The notes: a model not told the origin generated them from the letters alone. A DNA stretch of 64,000 nt from Arabidopsis thaliana (GCF_000001735.4 NC_003075.7:2543001-2607000), one strand, 5' to 3'; positions 47,245 to 59,440 are shown, numbered from the stretch's first letter. A program made the numbers and translations.

Positions 47245-49000
47245 TCAAGCAGCGTCTACTCCTCCTTGTTGTTGTGCAAGATATCTCTCTCGGCGTTGCT
47301 TCTGGTCATTAGTACAGAAGATAAACACAGTTAACATCAGTATCACACTTTCTTTGTTGTCTTATAAAACAAAACATAAAAAGAAGACGAGAGTAAGGCA
47401 TGAAAAGAATGGCATTCGTCTCTCACCCATTCATCGATCACAAGCCCTTCTCCAATTGGCTTTGGACCAACAATACCCTCTGATGCTTTTTTCCGTGCTT
47501 CATCTGCAGCATCCGCTTCAGCCAATTGACTCTTCAATTTCTCCATCATCTGTAAAGAGAGAGGTAACAAAGTTTAAAGAATCAGTGATATCTAGGATTG
47601 CTTAAAGCAGTAAATGATCCCAATCAAGTTCACAAATGATGGCGATAAGAACCAGAAAAAGAAGAAGAAGCGGACGGACTCACGGAGTTAGGGTTTTCGG
47701 GATCCAAGAATACCACACGCATTACTTGCTCCTCAGAGACATGATCTTTTTGCTCCTCAAACTGCAAAACACAAGAGCATCCACACTTCTTAGAATCCAA
47801 GAACAAAAGTCTTATTTTATCTTATCTTCTCTGTTTCTTTCTGACCAGTAGTTACTACAAGTTTCACATACCAGCTCAGGCATATAGTCTGTTGGAACTT
47901 TCATCTTCAAGCTCATGATTTTAAACTTAACCCCGCTCTTTTGTTCCATTGGCTTTTCATTATTCTCAGGAGGCTCAACAAACTTGAAAACTAAAGAATT
48001 CAACAAGACATAGAAACAAACAGTCACCACATAATCATCGAGGCCAATGATAAAAAGTACCCTAATCAAACAGTATAAAGAAACATATATACAAGAGAAG
48101 CAAATACCAGTTGCGATAATTTCTTCCCCGGGAGCAAGAATAGCACCAGCCGGGCGCATGAAGCAACTCTTTGGTACTGTTGTTTGAAACTGAGTAAACC
48201 AAGATAATCAGCAGAGATAAACACCAATGACAACAACAACAACCATAATCAAAACGTTTTTGAATCCATTACAAACCTTAAACGCTACATGTGACTTGCT
48301 CGTATTCTTAATCTTAATGGCACTCCTGACTTGCTTCCCAGGCTCATCTACATACAAAGTTCATAAACTAAATCACTAATCTTTGATCATCAATAAAGAG
48401 TGAATCTTGAAATTGACAAGACTCCACATTTTATTCCTAAATTTGCTCAATGGCTTTATACAGTTTATAGTAACGTATCAATAAGTCAAATTACAAGTCA
48501 ACATCATCATCACCTTCAATATATATCCAATTTCATGATTCCCAAAGATAAAGCTAAACCAGTTAAGTCAATATCAACACTATGATCCAAAAAAAAATTC
48601 GAAATTTTATAGAATTGATCAGTCAAAGTCTTCGATGAGATCCGATTAAGAGTAGAAGAAACTCACAAGGGAAGTAAAGTTTTGCTGAAGGATCAAGCTT
48701 TAATCGGCGTTTTGTTGGAAGAAGCGATCTCGCGACAGATGACATAGAAGGGATCGTGGCGGCGGATTGATGATGGTTTTGACCCAATCCTTCGACGACA
48801 GGAGGACCGTGATATTGAAAATGGCGAGATTGATGAATGTAATTTTGATTTAGATGAGAAGATGTTACAGAAGAAGAAGAAGTAGCCATGGAAGAGGACG
48901 AGGAGGCTGAAGGAGCTTGGGAATTAGAGTTTCGAAATGGAAGTTTGAATTTGCCCCAACGTCGACCATCGGAATCTGATTTGTCCTCCGTTAAAGCCAT
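47245..49000 (-). CDS. VAP4-3: VAMP/synaptobrevin-associated (VAP) protein, MSP domain
   Basis: Seven exons on the minus strand: 49000-48667, 48347-48277, 48189-48108, 47990-47872, 47761-47684, 47549-47427, 47301-47245; all phases match, 864 bases, 287 residues. The N-terminal ~90 residues are Ser/His/Gln-rich and probably disordered. The MSP domain runs from about residue 100 (RRLKLDPSAKLYFPYEPGKQ, IKIKNTSKSHVAFKFQTTVP, CFMRPAGAILAPGEEII) to 225 (QVMRVVFLDPENPN). The C-terminus is helical (MEKLKSQLAEADAADEARKK) and ends RRERYLAQQQGGVDAA. VAPs bind FFAT motifs and link ER to other membranes and the cytoskeleton. Plant group-4 VAPs lack the C-terminal anchor, as here. I take it for AT4G05060. 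Confidence 0.93.
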
Positions 49001-49230
49001 CGGAGAATCGGACGCGAGAGAGGGAAGGATTAAAGTGGATTTGATTGGGTTAGTGTTTTTTTATTAAGCGAGAAAGTCATCTGAAGTGGAGAAGAAGATG
49101 AAGAGCTAAAACGCAGATAGTAATAGCGTTTAATACGATAGCGTTTGGATTCGCTTAAAGCTTACTTTTTGGTTGTTGTAGTGATTGCGTTCTGAAAAGC
49201 AATAAAAACGGTTGAGTTACACTCAAAAAA
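49001..49230 (-). promoter_or_regulatory. VAP4-3 upstream region
   Basis: Short non-coding region between the VAP start codon and the hAT-like element; no firm TATA box seen. Confidence 0.35.
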
Positions 49231-50170
49231 TAAGGCTTGGGTTTTTGGGTATTCGGATTGGGGTCGGATCAGGTTCGAGTCGAGTTTTTTGGGTTCGGGT
49301 ATTCCAAATTTAGAAATCTAAGATCCATTCGGATATTGTAAGGGGGTGTTATTCGTTAATGGATTTTAATAGAATTGAAATCCACACTAATCCACTGTTA
49401 TTTAACTAATGATTCTAAATCCAGCTTTAAAATCTAGTGTTATTGGAACTCATATTTGTAAATCATGCTTAATAGATTCTAAAGTTTGGTGTTATTCAAT
49501 TAAGATTTGAAATATTTCATTAAAATCCAATGTTATTCAAAACTAAAAGACTTTTAAAATCTTTGTATATTAATTGATTTGAAATGAAAGCTCTTTGGAG
49601 TTTCATGAGTAAATCATTAAAATCAAAATCCAAGACATATTGCAGAGATTTTGAAATTCATACAAACATATTCTTAAAAGCAATATCAGAAAACAAATCT
49701 AAAGCTTAAATAATTGACTTTAACACCATAATTGAATAACACCACCTAAGACTCTAAGTTAGATTCGGATCTGTTTTTCGGATTCACCCGAGTATCCAAA
49801 ATCAAAATTTTGTATCAAAATATTTAAATTACTTAAAAATATATAAAATTTTCTAACAAAATTTGAGTATTTTCTATCCAAATCTATTGAAAAGTAGGTT
49901 AAGTATCCAAAATATACAAAATATTTTAAAATTCAAATATTTTAGGAACTTAAGTTGTGTAAATATTATTAAATTATTTTTATGTATATATTTTGGATAT
50001 GTTCGGATACTTGATCGGGTTCATATTCGGATCGGTTTCGAATTCGGATTTTTGAGTTTTGAAATTTGTGATCCGTTCGGATATTTTAAAGTTTTGAATT
50101 CAAGTTTGGATCAAAAATTTTTATCGAATTTGATTCGGTTCTTCAGATTTAGATATTTTGCCCAGACCTA
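49231..50170. mobile_element. hAT-like non-autonomous element hosting a nested MITE
   Basis: Termini TAAGGCTTGGGTTTT and, inverted, TAGGTCTGGGCAAAA; flanking octamers tcaaaaaa (49223-49230) and tcaaaaac (50171-50178) form a 7/8 target duplication. Both arms carry 'ggtattcggat', 'gatccgttcggatat' and 'gggttcggg' words. A 405-bp Harbinger-like MITE interrupts the left arm; removing it leaves about 535 bases. No transposase frame. Confidence 0.7.
49342..49746. mobile_element. Harbinger-like MITE, 405 bp, nested in the hAT element
   Basis: Ends GGGGGTGTTATTCG and, inverted, GGTGGTGTTATTCAAT; 3-bp target duplication TAA on both sides (49339-49341, 49747-49749), as for PIF/Harbinger elements. The interior repeats 'gtgttatt' and 'aaaatccaa' in both orientations. 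The hAT words 'ggatattgta' and 'gattcggatct' resume on either side, so it landed after the hAT element. Confidence 0.8.
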
Positions 50171-50178
50171 TCAAAAAC

Positions 50179-50785
50179 GATTAAAAATGCGTCAAAAATC
50201 CGCTGTAAATCTTCGCTTAGCTTGATAAATAATTGTACCATTTTAACGTTATAGCTTGACAACTCCAAACTATATGACCATCTCACATCTTACAAAATAT
50301 CTTGTTATCCATTATTATAATCGTAAATGTAGACTTCAAACAATTCTAGTATCAACCAAAATGGACCAAATCTACCTATTTCAGCATTTTTATTTAGGCA
50401 TGGTATGACAATTTGCTGAGTTTAGAATACAACTTTTATATATCGATTTATTTAACGATTTACCAATTATACATTATCTAAAAATCGACTTATTAAAATC
50501 CAAAATAACATACTTATTACATTTTGAGTCATCGTCTTTATCAAACTAATTTTTTTGTATAATCTATAGTTCAAATCCACATGTAAATACATGATTTGGT
50601 GAAGACAAACCATTATCTTCATTGATTTACTTTTCATTTTATACATGATTTACATAAAACACAAAGTACAAAGAAAACGAAAAAAAAAAAAAACTATTCA
50701 CAGAGAAAACAAAAATCCAAAACTCAAAAACACAAACAGAAACGTTTTGGTTTCGTTTTCTCATCTATTATTTTCTCAACCAGAT
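50179..50785. other. Intergenic, 3' side of the DUF3774 gene
   Basis: AT-rich; the last ~130 bases (A-rich aaaaaaaaaaaaactattc and CT/AC-rich sequence) belong to the 3' UTR of the minus-strand gene. Otherwise nothing recognised. Confidence 0.4.
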
Positions 50786-51049
50786 CTAACAAGATCCCCA
50801 ACAGCTCAGAAACATCACCGTCCTCAAAGATTCCTCCGCTTGCCTCAGCCTCTCACTCGCCGCCGCACCAAATCGACTCGATTCCAGATCTCCTTTAAGC
50901 CTCCTCACCGACGACGACGACGACGCACTCTGTGGAGACGAGACCGATTCTTTGACGGCAGATCTTAAAGTCGTATCTCCGCCGCTTACACCGGTAACAC
51001 TCTTCTCCTTCATCAACTTACCGGAAAACTGACTAATCACTCTATTCAT
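50786..51049 (-). CDS. DUF3774 wound-responsive family protein
   Basis: Single exon, 87 residues, ATG at 51049 and TAG at 50786-50788. The C-terminal part RQAEESLRTVMFLSCWG matches the diagnostic end of the plant DUF3774 (wound-induced) family (AEESLRTVMYLSCWGP). Upstream are a Ser-rich linker (SVSSPQSASSSSSVRR) and a basic start (MNRVISQFSGKLMKEKS). I take it for AT4G05070. Family members are small, stress- or wound-induced proteins; relatives act in salicylate and PAMP responses, but function here is not shown by sequence. No signal peptide or membrane span. Confidence 0.85.
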   Translation of the reverse strand: MNRVISQFSGKLMKEKSVTGVSGGDTTLRSAVKESVSSPQSASSSSSVRRLKGDLESSRFGAAASERLRQAEESLRTVMFLSCWGSC

Positions 51050-51300
51050 CCGATTATAAAATTTCCGATCCTTAAGATTTTTTTCTGCTGATTTATGGCT
51101 TTTCAGATTCCGAAGAGAGTTTTTTCTTTTGTGAAGAGTAAGAGATGTTTTGTTTATATAGACGGAGAAGTGAGTGAGCCATATGATTTGGGAGGAGCTA
51201 CCGGTTTAGACGGTAATAAACCGGAGGCTTGACGAATAATTGGATTACTGTTGGATAAGTGACTGACACGTGGCGGTTTTAGGAACTTTCGCGACATGTT
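51050..51300 (-). promoter_or_regulatory. Promoter of the DUF3774 gene
   Basis: Minus-strand TATA box (tctatataaac) at about 51153-51163, about 105 bases from the ATG. An ABRE/G-box-like word (gacacgtggcgg) lies at 51266-51277, fitting a stress-responsive gene. Confidence 0.55.
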
Positions 51301-51952
51301 GGTGTGGGAACTGTGGATATGATCGAAGAGGAATGGATATTTTATTACTTTAATTCATTTTTGTTTATTTGGAAAAGTTATTTATAATATCTGTGTCGTT
51401 TTCCGTTGGATAATTATGAATCATAAGATGTTTTTTACTTTGACGAAGAAATTAGGTTGTGATGTTTCATTTAATCGTTTTCTAGATAACGTTTTCTGTT
51501 TTTGCTTCACTTTGTCGTCTAATTTATAAATTCTTTTTTTGATAAGGTTGTCTACTCGAATTTGACCAAGATTTTTTTACTATTTATAAAAATATGTCAA
51601 TCGTGCTTTTTCTTCAACGTGCATTTTATACTAATTTTTCAATTCTAAATCATCTCGAAAGTGTTAGGGTTTATTAGATTGTGTATAGTTTCTATACTAA
51701 GTATATTTGTACATAATAGAAGTCATTAAGGGTTCGGTATAGTCCCGGTTTATTCATTCTAATTAAAGTGAATCTCTGGTTTATTTTTGGTTTAGTTGGT
51801 TTGTTGTCTATACATTGATGTAACAAACTTTCTGATTCATTAATGAGAAATTGAGTTTTTGCCATGTTCTCTCTCGGATTCATGGTTCCTATTAGGGTTC
51901 AATGTTATAAACTACAATCGTTTTCATGTCATTTTCTTGTATTGTAAACAAC
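51301..51952. other. Intergenic, nothing recognised
   Basis: AT-rich DNA without gene, RNA or clear repeat. Confidence 0.4.
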
Positions 51953-52192
51953 GTGGTGGTAGTCTAGTAGTAAATTTCCCATATGGAGGTGTTGGGTTCA
52001 AGGTATGTTGGGAAGGATCTATTTTTCAAAGGAGATGTATTTAATCTAGACTTATTAGAAGTGTTGGGTTCGAAGCATGCTGGAAAAGATCTCTTGTCTA
52101 AAAAAGATGAATTTAACCTGGTATAGGTCTCTGTCTTTGGAAGATATAAGGCCTTTGAACTTAAATTTTCAGATATTAAAAAAAAAAAAAAA
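51953..52192 (+). mobile_element. tRNA-derived SINE with internal duplication
   Basis: A-box-like GTGGTAGTCTAGTAGT at 51956-51971, B-box-like GGTTCAAGG at 51995-52003, and a 3' A-run (52178-52192): the layout of Brassicaceae tRNA-derived SINEs. A ~72-bp part holding the B box is doubled: 'gtgttgggttcaaggtatg' at about 51989 returns as 'gtgttgggttcgaagcatg' at 52061, giving two B boxes. No clear target duplication. Confidence 0.6.
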
Positions 52193-53835
52193 CCAGAATA
52201 CGTAGAAATGGGATATTAAATGAAAAGACCAATAAAAAAAAGAATTTGGGGTCCAAGCTTGTCTGCCACTGAGTTGTTTTCCTTTTATGTATATTTGTTG
52301 TTGTATGCATATTGTTGATCAATTTTATAGGTTGTTTAGAATTTATCACCATGATTATCTATCGGATTCTCTACACCATAAGTGTTCTACGTACAGAGCC
52401 AAAAGCTTATAATAAGCAGATAATAACCTCTTTCATCTCATACAATAAAACCCGAGCTTATATGTAGACCACCACGATGGAAAATGCCATCGTATAATTA
52501 GATTTGTATCATCCATTTGATGGTGTTTGGTCGTGACTCGTGATGGTGATGGTAGTTTAGGTAAAGTATGCAAGTTGTCACATATTCGAGTAGCTTGCAA
52601 CTATTGTATTTACTCTTGTGGATTTAATCCAAAAGGTTCCCATATTTTACGGTTTATAATTAGATCATTCTTTATTTGCAAACTCTCCATTGCTAGCTAG
52701 AAATGTAGTCATGTATCACCATCCTAAATAAATATGTTTTTGGCCGAGATTTGCAGAGTCTCTCCATGTAATACCGACTTCGCAACACTCTTGAGAGGAA
52801 ATGATTCGGATTATGGAGGAATTGTGTAGGTCCCTAAATCCCCAACCCTTTCCGTTTCTGGATCCGACCGATGTTTCCATCTAAGCCACATAATTTCAGT
52901 TTTGCTTTTAGTTTGAACCCACAAGATTAAAAACGAGGACAAGATTCCATATATAACAAGTGGTCGTAGCAATTTGAATTATGGCATAATATAGACCGAC
53001 ATAGTCAAAGAAGCGAAACAACATAACCATAGCCACAAACAAATAATATTTTCTTTATTTATTATATATGGCTTTTTCGTCAAAAGAATCAAAACCACGA
53101 AATTAATAAGCTATAGAACTTATATATAAGCCAACAAAAATTATATCACCTTCTTAAAAACAATTTACGCTAAAATATTTGATAAAATAGATCACTTAAA
53201 TGGACTAGTTTTGCTTTGATGAAAATTTGCTGTGTTGGCCAAAGCCAAAGAACAAATCTTCTAAATATTTAGAAAATTAGTTTAGATTTTGGTTAGGTGC
53301 ACAAAAAAGAAAATGTTTAGATTTTGGTTTAGGATAATCTCAATTGAAAAAATAACTTCCAAAATGTGTATATATATATGTTAAAAAAATTAACATTTTT
53401 TTCTTTTCAAAATAGAATAACAAAAAAACGAATATGAACACATTGAGAGGAAAAAGTTTTTTTAGGCTTATGTTGACACATTGAAAAGTCTCAATGAATT
53501 CATTTTATTAGTAATAGATTTAATTTTAAACAAAAAATAGCACAAATCTAGTGTGTAACCCTTAGTAATAGTTAAAAAACAGTAAATGTAATGCAATGCA
53601 ATAAAAAGGGTTCTAAGTAATCATCAATATAAGCTAAGCAAGCAAATGATCTGTTCTTATATTCACCAATGTCAATTTCACCAACTTCCATTACAATTTT
53701 CAAACATTAGATTATATCTAGGACCTATAAACATCAAAGGGTGCTAAGTGTAGCGTAGCGGTTTTTTAAAAATAAATGTAATATCAATTCGATTTTTTTT
53801 TTTTCAAACAGAGTGCAACGTTTTAGTAAATGTTT
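52193..53835. other. 1.6-kb gene-free AT-rich region
   Basis: No gene supported. Contains simple AT-rich sequence, a small inverted word pair near 52472-52493 (cacgatggaaaatgccatcgt), and nothing else I can name. Confidence 0.4.
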
Positions 53836-54019
53836 TTATGATATTATGCAAATCAAAACTACTCTGCCGATTTCTTTGTCTCCAAGCAAACCAAGCTTCC
53901 ATACATCTATTATATCTTCTATCTCCATGTTCCCATATAGAAGAGATGTGATTTCGAACCTGTTTGTCCAGATTTCGAAGCAATTGCGCTGGTGGAGTTG
54001 GTTCTTCTCCATGCTTCTA
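53836..54019 (-). pseudogene. LINE reverse-transcriptase tail, part 2 (after Copia)
   Basis: On the minus strand, from 54019 downward, KHGEEPTPPAQLLRNLDKQV is followed by RNHISSIWEHGDRRYNRCME and AWFAWRQ, the extreme C-terminal part of Arabidopsis LINE (zf-RVT) proteins. Its upstream part lies at 59180-59440, on the far side of the Copia element. Confidence 0.75.
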
Positions 54020-54464
54020 TGTGAGCATCGAACCCTCAAGAACACTAACGAAATCGATCGGACACTCGTGTGAGATTGAACACAAAGAACTTTTAAAAGA
54101 GACACATATGATTTTACGAGTTCAGGCTCCGATAAGGAACCCTACGTCTCGCCGGAGATGTCTCCGGAATTCACTAAAAGCACTTAGCTCAAAACGAGCT
54201 TTCTCTCTCTACAATCGTTCTGTTTTCTCTCTCTCACTTCTCTTGATTCAACAAACTTCTGAATCAATTGAATCTACAAAGAAACAAAATACTTAAAGGA
54301 AACAGAAGAAGACGAGTAAAGGATAAGAAAATGCCGTTGAGAGTAAACGGATTGGATCGCTCCACATGTCACGATCTCCTTAGCTCGTCAACCAGTTGAC
54401 CCTGAAACCTTCTGAAACACTTAGAGAGTCTCTGATACTTAGCGTATAGATCAATACTTCTTCA
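54020..54464 (-). repeat. Copia 3' LTR (left)
   Basis: 445 bases. On the element strand it begins TGAAGAAGTATTGATC and ends in CACA (plus strand starts tgtgagc). It matches the right LTR along its full length with about 20 differences. Confidence 0.9.
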
Positions 54465-54480
54465 AATCTCCACCTTGATC
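54465..54480 (-). other. Copia polypurine tract
   Basis: On the element strand, caaggtggagatt directly before the 3' LTR start TGAAGAAG; the standard priming tract of plant Copia elements. Confidence 0.8.
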
Positions 54481-57400
54481 TTTATGCTCTGCTGCCTTTA
54501 GCTTTTGAATTCCTCTCCGGTACCTGAACTAACTTGTTCAGCTTCTTTTTCCTGAGTAAACCCACTCAGCTTCTTCTCCCTGAGTAAACCCACTCAGCTT
54601 CTTCTCCCTGAGTAAACCCACTCAGCTTAAAACCCGGAGCAAAGCTCCACCTTAACTTTGAGATACTCTGAGCAAGTCAAGAGCGTCTTGAAACTTGCTC
54701 ACTGGTAGCACTTTGGTGAATATATCTGCTGGATTGTCTTCAGTGTCAATCTTCAATATCTGCACCACACCATCGTTCACCAATTCTCTGATGAAGTGAT
54801 ATTTAACATCAATATGTTTGGTCCTTTCGTGGTAGACTGCGTTCTTAGTCAAGGCAATAGCACTCTGTGAGTCACAATGGATGTTTACTGATCCTTGTGC
54901 AAAACCTAACTCACTTACAAGACCTTTCAGCCAAACTGCTTCATTTGCTGCATCAGTTAGAGCCATATACTCAGCTTCAGTGCTTGATAGAGCTACTACT
55001 TTCTGTAAGCTTGACTTCCAGCTTATCGTGTTTCCACCAAAGGTAAACACCACTCCTGAAGTGGATCTCCTTGTTTCCTTATCTGCAGCATAGTCCGAGT
55101 CACAATAACCTTCTAAGACTAGCTCTCCTTCATTCTTATAGCACAGCTTTCGGTCTAAAGTACCACCAATGTATCTTAATATCCACTTTACTGCCTGCCA
55201 GTGTTCCTTCAATGGTTTACTCATGAATCTGCATACTACACCAACTGAATGAGCTAGGTCTGGCCTTGTACCAATCATTGAGTACATCAAGCTCCCAACT
55301 GCACTTTGATAAGGGATTGTTCTCATGACTTCTGACTGTTTCTGAATCTCTTCATCAGTTGCAGGTTTCAGTTTAAAATGGATCCCCAGGGTGTGTTGAC
55401 TGTCTTGGCTCGATCCATGCCAAAATCTCCAAGAACTTTCAGGAGATAGCCCTCTTGAGAAATGGAGAGAGTTCCAGCTTGTCTATCTCTGACGATCTCC
55501 ATACCTAAGATTTTCTTAGCATCCCCCAAGTCTTTCATTTCGAATTCAGAGTTTAGAAGAACCTTTAACTCACATACCTCCTTTTTATCCTTAGATGCTA
55601 TTAGTATATCATCAACGTATAGAAGCAAGTAGATGTACTCTCCACTCTGCAACATCTTGAAGTAAACACAGCTATCATACTTGTTTCTTTCATATCCAAT
55701 CTTCTGCATAAACTCATTGAACCTGTTGTTCCATTGTCTAGGAGACTGCTTCAGTCCATACAGCGACTTCTTCAGTAAGCAAACTTTGTCTGGATATCTT
55801 TCATGAGTATATCACTCTGGTTGCTCCATATAGATCGTCTCATCCAGGTAGCCGTGTAAAAAGGCTGTCTTTACATCCATCTGTTGTAACTCCATGTCTA
55901 GGTGAGCAACGATTGATAGCAGGAGGCGAATAGAGACATGTTTCACCACTGGTGAAAATATTTCTTGAAAGTCTATTCCCTCTTTCTGTGAGTATCCCTT
56001 AGCTACAAGCCTAGCCTTAAACCTTGGTTTCTCCACTCCTGCAATTCCAGCTTTCCTTTTGAATATCCACTTACATCCAATAGGCTTCTGTAGACTGTTT
56101 CTCTCTACAAGAACCCATGTCTTATTCTTTATCAGAGATTCTATCTCCTCATCAGCTGCTTCTAACCATTTCTCACTATCAGGGTCTTGAACTGCTTCCT
56201 GATAGCACTCAGGTTCAGAATTTCCCCCATCCTCTGTTATGAGGTAAGCATAGCCTGCAATCTCATCTAATACTTCCTCATCCATCTCATAATCCTTGAG
56301 TCTTGATGGGATAATCACTTGTCTTTTAGGTCGATCTCGAGCTATCTGTCTTGTTCTCTGATTTCCTTCTGGTGTAGTGTCTACCTGATCAATGTCAATG
56401 ATTTCTGTAGTCTCATCAGAAATACTCTCTGTAGCTCCACCATGATCTGAACTGTCTCTGGTTTTACTGGCACCTGCACATTCGAAGATGGGAACTTTAT
56501 TAGTAGTCAAAGGGAGTTCAAGACTTATACATGAGGTTGTGGCGTTCATGATGTCCTTGTACATCACATCTTCTCTGAACACAACGTTTCGACTTATGGT
56601 GCACTTCTCTTCCTCAATCATCCAGACTCTAAAACCCTTAACTCCACTTGGATAACCCACAAACACTCCTTTCTTGGCTCTAGGATCCAGTTTTCCTTCT
56701 TGAGAATGAACGTATACAATGCAGCCAAATCTTCTTAGTCTTGACAGATTGGAAATCACTGAGGTCCACAGTTCTTCAGGGATTTTATTCTCCATTGTAG
56801 ATGATGGTGATTTGTTAATCAAGTATACTGAGGTTGAAACTGCTTCAGCCCAAAATTTCTTGTCTAAGCCACTTTCACTCAGCATACTTCTAACCTTGTT
56901 CATGATTGTTCTATTTAATCTTTCTGCAACTCCGTTTTGCTGTGGAGTGTAAGTACATGTTCTATGTCTTACTCTCCCTTCCTTCTTGCAGAAACAATCA
57001 AACTTTTGATTACAGAATTCTAACCCGTTGTCTGTTCTTAATTTCTTGAGTTTTCTGTCACTTTGAGTCTCCACCATCTTTTTCCATTCAGTGAATGAAG
57101 CAAAGGCTTCATCTTTAGACTTGAGAAAGTACACCCAAACCTTTCTTGACCAGTCATCTGTAAATGATATGAAGTACTGATATTTTCCAAGACTGTGCGG
57201 TACGTTAGGAGATCCCCATAGATCAGAATGAACATAGTCAAGTTTCTCATTAGTTACATGTTGTGCTGATCCGAAACTAGCTCTGTGAGTCTTCCCTATT
57301 ATGAGTCTTCACAAAACTTTATCTCTGATATCTTGTCATTACCAAAGCAACCTTTCTTACTCAAAACTTCCATAGCCTGCTGTCCTATATGTCCCATTCT

Positions 57401-58720
57401 GCTATGCCATAACTGAGTCTGATCTGATTCACCTGAGACTGTTGTAAGAGAGTCTGCATCTGACTTTCTCGCTTCCGCTTGTAAAATGTATAACGAGGCT
57501 CTTCTGACTCCTTTCATGAACACTTATGATCCCTGAATTACCTTTAAGACACCGTTACCTCCTCTAAACTCATATCCCTCTGACTCAAGAGTTCCCATAG
57601 AGATCAGATTTCTAGATATCTCTGGGATGTACCTCACTCCATGAAGGATGATCTGTCTTCCATCCTCATTTGTGAACTTAACCTTTCCAATTCCTTTTAC
57701 TTCAGAGAATGAATTATTAGCCATTCTAACCTTTCCTGCTTTGCCTTCTACAAAGTCTACAAGATAGTCTCTCCTAGGTGTCATGTGGAAAGAGCACCCA
57801 GTGTCCATTATCCATTCTTCTTGATCTCTCTTATCCTCACTTAGGTTAGCTTCTGATGCTACTAGCCCGACCAAGTCTTGAGCATCGTCCTTTACCAATG
57901 TTGTTTCCCCTGCACCATTTCCCTTATTCTTCTCAAGCCACTTGTAACATTGTCTCTTGAAGTGACCTTCCTTTTCACATATCCAACAGACTTTCTTTCC
58001 TTCTGTTGAGTTATTCCCTTTGTTGTTATCACTTCCTTTGGCCTGAAACTTTCCCTTTACATAGAGACCTTCACCAACCGGTCTTGATCCTCCTAAACCA
58101 TCTCTTAGTTCTAGTTCCTTTGATTTTGCAGCACTCACAACGTCATCAAGTTTTATGCCTTCTCTTCCATATTTCAAGGTTTCCTTAAGCATATCATAGC
58201 CTTCTGGTAAAGCACTTAGAATCAAGATTGCTTGGACTTCTTCTGGAACTTGAATCTAAAGATTACTTAGATCTGATATCATCTTTAGAAACTCATCTAT
58301 GTTCTCTTCAAGAGTTTTTGAATCTTGCATTCTATAGTTGTAAACCTTGAGTTGAAGGTAAACACGGTTTGGTAGAGTCTTTACCAAATACAATTTATCA
58401 AGAGTTGCCCATGCTTCTGCGGCTGTCTTTGAATGTTCTATGTTTCTCAGAACTTTATCTCCGACATTTATGAAGATCATATCCATCGCTTTCTCATCTC
58501 GATCAATTCTTGCTTTTTCCTCTTCGAGAATCTTTTTTTTCTTTGCTGGATCGTCTTCTTCTTCATCTGTCAATGAAGATGACTTAGTTTGTTCCACCAG
58601 CGCATCTTTTAATCCCATCTTCCATAGTGAGAAGTCGCCTGATCCGTCGAACTGAGAAATCTTCAGTTTCGTGTTCGACATCCTTGAATCGATCTGAAAT
58701 TCTTGAGCTCAGAACCTGGG

Positions 58721-58734
58721 CTCTGATACCAATT
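58721..58734 (-). other. Copia primer-binding site
   Basis: Element-strand TTGGTATCAGAG, two bases inside the 5' LTR; complementary to the 3' end of initiator methionine tRNA. Confidence 0.88.
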
Positions 58735-59179
58735 TGTGATCCTCGAACCCTCAAGAACACTAACGAAATCGATCGGACACTCGTGTGAGATTGAACACAA
58801 AGAACCTTTAAAAGAGACACACAAGATTTTACGAGTTCAGGCTCCGATGAGGAACCCTACGTCTCACCGGAGATGTCTCCGGAATTCACTAAAAGCACTT
58901 AGCTCAAAACGAGCTTTCTCTCTCTACAATCGTTCTGTTTTCTCTCTCTCACTTCTCTTATTCAACAAATTTCTAAATCAATCAAATCTACAGAGAAACA
59001 ACAATACTGAAAGGAAACAGAATAAGACGAGTAAAGGATAAGAAAATGCCGTTGAGAGTAAACGGATTGGATCGCTCCACGTGTCACGATCTCCTTAGCT
59101 CGTCAACCAGTTGACCCTGAAACCTTCTGAAACACTTAGAGAGTCTCTTATACTTAGCATATAGATCAATACTTCTTCA
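58735..59179 (-). repeat. Copia 5' LTR (right)
   Basis: 445 bases, same ends as the left LTR (tgtgatcc ... acttcttca on the plus strand). Confidence 0.9.
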
Positions 59180-59440
59180 CTCTAACTGTTTCGTTCTCTC
59201 CAAATTGAATAGAGCTGAAAGTTGTACCATGTTAAGAATAGGCAATGCATCCCCAAAGACATGTCTATGAGGACTGTTTGAATATCATTCCATCTTGTTG
59301 AGAATTTAATTATGACCCATAACCTTCTTGCTTAGCCCTAACCAAATCTCGTTAGCATATCCACATGTAAAGAATAGGTGTTCTCGGTCTTCTACCTGCT
59401 CACTACAGAAAATACAAGATATGTCTACTCCAACTTGTCA
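59180..59440 (-). pseudogene. LINE reverse-transcriptase tail, part 1 (zf-RVT)
   Basis: On the minus strand GVDISCIFCSEQVEDREHLF, FTCGYANEIWLGLSKKVMGH, and after a stop and small shift NDIQTVLIDM and YSIWRERN: the zf-RVT zinc-ribbon region and WRERN end of Arabidopsis LINE proteins. It was contiguous with 53836-54019 before the Copia insertion. Confidence 0.8.

Larger units (their letters stand above)
54020..59179 (-). mobile_element. Ty1/Copia LTR retrotransposon, broken, inserted in a LINE
   Basis: A 5.16-kb element on the minus strand with 445-bp LTRs, a primer-binding site for initiator tRNA-Met next to the right LTR and a purine-rich tract next to the left one. Reading from right to left: gag with a CCHC zinc knuckle (CWICEKEGHFKRQC), protease (MDTGCSFHMT), integrase (GVAERLNRTIMNKVRSML), reverse transcriptase (YVDDILIASKD; KPRFKARLVAKGYSQ) and RNase H (SSTEAEYMALTDAANEAVWL). 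Domain order is Copia; I cannot name the family. The coding part is disrupted at roughly half a dozen places, so it is a fossil. LTRs differ at about 4% of sites, suggesting insertion of the order of one to a few million years ago. The 5-bp flanks are ttcta and ctcta. Confidence 0.92.

Noticed and set aside
52472-52493. Short inverted pair (cacgatgg ... ccatcgt) as a possible microRNA hairpin
   Set aside because: The stem is only 7-8 bp with no extended fold; too short for a plant miRNA precursor.
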